In this document: piece by piece, positions 62,111 to 64,000 of the stretch | Numbering within the stretch: position 1 is the stretch's first letter | Layout: the number at the start of each line of letters is the position of its first letter | DNA from: Cellulomonas sp. URHD0024 | GTDB taxonomy: Bacteria > Actinomycetota > Actinomycetes > Actinomycetales > Cellulomonadaceae | DNA: 64,000 bases | Assembly (NCBI RefSeq): GCF_000426185.1 | Contig: NZ_AUEW01000009.1 | Coordinates: 1 to 64,000 of the forward strand | Reading direction: 5' to 3' | Notes under the pieces: model-generated | Told to the model about the DNA's origin: nothing | Database searches by the model: none | Seen by the model: only the letters and a program-made list of their open reading frames with translations | Made by a program: the position numbers and the translations under genes

Positions 62111-62839
62111 GTGGCGGATCTTCTGCTGCTCACTCCAGCGTCCGGAGGTTCCGCCCAGGTCCTCCCGGCTCTCGGACTGCTGTCCCACCGTGTTCGCGTG
62201 CTGCCGGTCGAACCGTCGGCACTCGTGGACGCACCGGACGCCGACATCGTCGTGCTCGATGCCCGCCGCGACCTCGTCACCGCGAGGACCACGTGCAGGC
62301 TGCTGCGCGCCACCGGCCTGACCGTCCCGCTCATCCTGGTCCTGACGGAGGGCGGCCTGACGGTCGTGACCGCCGAGTGGGGCGCCGACGACATCATCCT
62401 GGAGACCGCCAACCCCGCCGAGGTCGAGACGCGCTTCCGTCTCGTGATGGAGCGCGCGGCCACCGCGGGCTACGACGACGCGCCGCAGGAGATCTCGTCC
62501 GGCGAGCTCACCATCGACGCCGGCGGTTACACCGCCCGGCTGCGCGGTCGCCCGCTCGACCTCACGTACAAGGAGTTCGAGCTCCTGAAGTACCTCGTGC
62601 AGCACCCCGGTCGCGTCTTCACCCGGGCGCAGCTGCTGCAGGAGGTCTGGGGCTACGACTACTACGGAGGCACCCGGACGGTCGACGTGCACGTCCGACG
62701 CCTGCGGGCCAAGCTCGGCCCGGAGCACGAGCAGCTCATCGGCACGGTGCGTAACGTGGGCTACCGGTTCGACCCGCCGAAGGACCGCCGCGGAGCGGTG
62801 GACGGACGCACGGAAGTCCCGGAGCCCGCCGACGCCTGA
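62111..62839 (+). CDS. glnR: GlnR-type orphan response regulator of nitrogen metabolism
   Basis: A 242-residue OmpR-family regulator starting at GTG 62111 after GGGAGG. The receiver-like domain (1-115) has [38 protein letters not shown], including the Asp of the phosphorylation site region, and [21 protein letters not shown]. The winged helix (about 130-225) has [55 protein letters not shown] in pieces. Both halves match actinobacterial GlnR. No cognate kinase is adjacent, as is typical. It would control nitrogen assimilation genes, possibly including the allantoin locus and the amino-acid importer in this window. Confidence 0.92.
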   Translation: MADLLLLTPASGGSAQVLPALGLLSHRVRVLPVEPSALVDAPDADIVVLDARRDLVTARTTCRLLRATGLTVPLILVLTEGGLTVVTAEWGADDIILETANPAEVETRFRLVMERAATAGYDDAPQEISSGELTIDAGGYTARLRGRPLDLTYKEFELLKYLVQHPGRVFTRAQLLQEVWGYDYYGGTRTVDVHVRRLRAKLGPEHEQLIGTVRNVGYRFDPPKDRRGAVDGRTEVPEPADA

Positions 62840-62862
62840 CGGCACCCCTTCTGAGGAGCACA

Positions 62863-64000
62863 GTGGCCAGCAGGTTGTTCTCGTCCCTGTCCCCCAGCTC
62901 CGAGAGCAACCTCCGGGACACTCTGCGCTCCGAGCGCGTCGGCGGCGTGCTGCTGCTGTTCGGCACCGTCGTGGCGCTGGTCTGGGCCAACGTCTTCCCG
63001 GAGAGCTACGCCTCGGTCTCCTCGTTCGTCCTCGGCCCGGCGGCGCTGCACCTGGATCTCTCGCTGGCGACCTGGGCGACCGACGGCCTCCTGGCGATCT
63101 TCTTCTTCGTCGTCGGCCTGGAGCTCAAACGGGAGATCGTCGCGGGCGAGCTGCACCACCTCCAGACAGCGATCGTGCCGGTCGTCGCCGCGATCGGCGG
63201 CATGCTGGTGCCGGCCGGGTTGTACCTGGCGGTCAACCTGACCGCGGACGGTGGCGTGCCCAAGGGCTGGGCGGTGCCGACGGCGACGGACATCGCGTTC
63301 GCCGTGTCCGTTCTCGCAGTCGTCGGACGCAGCCTGCCGAACGCCTTGCGTGCGTTCCTGCTGACGCTGGCGGTGGTCGACGACCTGCTCGCGATCACCG
63401 TCATCGGCGTGGTCTACACGGAGGAGGTGTCGTTCCTGTGGCTGGGCGCGGCGGCGGCGGCCGTGGCGCTGTTCGCCGTCCTGATCCGGTTCGGCCGGGT
63501 CAACGGCTTCCTGCTCGTACCGCTCGGGCTGGTCGCGTGGGCGTGCGTCCACGCGTCCGGGGTCCACGCGACGATCGCGGGTGTCGCCCTGGGCCTCGTC
63601 GTGCCGGGGACGGCCGCCGCGACACAACGGGCCCTGAGGCTTTCCGACGAGCCCGAGAGCTCCCTGGCGGAGCGCTGGGAACATGCGTGGCGACCGCTGT
63701 CCGCGGGCGTCGCCGTCCCGGTGTTCGCCGTCTTCGCGGCTGGCGTCACCCTGACCTGGGGCGCGCTGTCCACCGCCTTCTCCGACCCGGTGGCGCAAGG
63801 TGTCGCCCTCGGCTTGGTGGTCGGCAAGCCGCTCGGCATCGTCGGTGCCACCTACCTCGTCGCACGCTTCACGAAGGCGCGCCTGGCGCCGGGCCTGGGC
63901 TGGGGCGACGTCTGCGCGGTCGGCGTGCTCGGGGGCATCGGGTTCACCGTCTCGCTGCTCGTGAGCAGCCTCGCGTTCGGCGCGGGCAGCGACCACGACG
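62863..64000 (+). CDS. nhaA: NhaA-type Na+/H+ antiporter, truncated by the window edge
   Basis: The gene starts at GTG 62863 after GAGGAG and runs off the right edge with about 379 residues visible. Membrane helices and the NhaA marks are clear: FFFVVGLELKREIVAGEL, VPTATDIAFAVSVLAVVG and LLTLAVVDDLLAITVIGVVY, which hold the paired Asp residues that bind sodium and protons. GVLGGIGFTVSLLVSSLAF is the last conserved part. It lies 23 bases after glnR on the same strand. Confidence 0.94.
   Translation, partial: MASRLFSSLSPSSESNLRDTLRSERVGGVLLLFGTVVALVWANVFPESYASVSSFVLGPAALHLDLSLATWATDGLLAIFFFVVGLELKREIVAGELHHLQTAIVPVVAAIGGMLVPAGLYLAVNLTADGGVPKGWAVPTATDIAFAVSVLAVVGRSLPNALRAFLLTLAVVDDLLAITVIGVVYTEEVSFLWLGAAAAAVALFAVLIRFGRVNGFLLVPLGLVAWACVHASGVHATIAGVALGLVVPGTAAATQRALRLSDEPESSLAERWEHAWRPLSAGVAVPVFAVFAAGVTLTWGALSTAFSDPVAQGVALGLVVGKPLGIVGATYLVARFTKARLAPGLGWGDVCAVGVLGGIGFTVSLLVSSLAFGAGSDHD

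Overview
The window is about 73% GC (my estimate), with dense short-spaced genes, many GTG starts and many start/stop overlaps of the GTGA or ATGA type. ClpC, a GlnR-type orphan regulator, LacI regulators beside secreted multi-domain carbohydrate-active proteins, an LSATG-type sortase signal, FABP/nitrobindin, DUF2516 and DUF4395 families all point to an actinobacterium. A Micrococcales member near Cellulomonas is my best guess; that is inference from gene content, not a database result. I saw no tRNA, rRNA, CRISPR array, intact IS element or prophage.

Layout. 1-10.6 kb: tail of an unknown gene, LacI regulator and GH3 lipoprotein, ABC-2 exporter, small enzymes, a stand-alone exonuclease/polymerase, an alpha/beta hydrolase and a second LacI regulator. 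10.97-18.2 kb: three secreted proteins built on the same discoidin (F5/8-type) module: a GH2/GH5-like glycosidase, a DUF1996 protein and a beta-helix-like protein. Two copies of an AGAGCGCTCT palindrome lie between them and the divergent LacI gene. 18.2-23.5 kb: PadR regulator with divergent membrane protein, a papain-like/MIR beta-trefoil protein, a four-copy tandem hairpin repeat, a serine hydrolase and a decayed MacB-type ABC transporter. 23.5-27.5 kb: clpC and a frameshifted ScyD/ScyE-like gene. 27.7-34.8 kb: allantoin catabolism (allB, acetamidase/formamidase, AtzH/HpxZ-amidase fusion, pucG, allC).

34.8-42.5 kb: an FMN-binding surface protein, a HAD phosphatase and a 1998-residue sortase-anchored repeat protein. 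42.5-49.2 kb: hydrolase, YdcF/SanA-like protein, methyltransferase, class V aminotransferase, MMPL transporter and macrodomain protein. 49.2-49.9 kb: a gene-less island bounded by twin hairpins, with DnaA-box-like sites. 49.9-58.3 kb: a minus-strand series with a polar amino-acid ABC transporter, dtd, asparaginase, DUF2516, VapBC-like toxin-antitoxin pair, FUSC protein, YgfZ, nitrobindin and a 35-residue membrane peptide. 58.3-64 kb: DsrE protein, secreted metallophosphoesterase, DUF4395/thioredoxin/membrane set, glnR and a truncated nhaA.

How the genes work together. Allantoin is opened by AllB, allantoate is hydrolysed by AllC, and PucG converts ureidoglycine to oxalurate. The AtzH-amidase fusion and the acetamidase/formamidase in the same overlapping gene set are good candidates for finishing oxalurate and oxamate. 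GlnR and the amino-acid ABC transporter make nitrogen supply a theme of the window. The discoidin trio looks like a LacI-controlled, secreted glycan-attack set.
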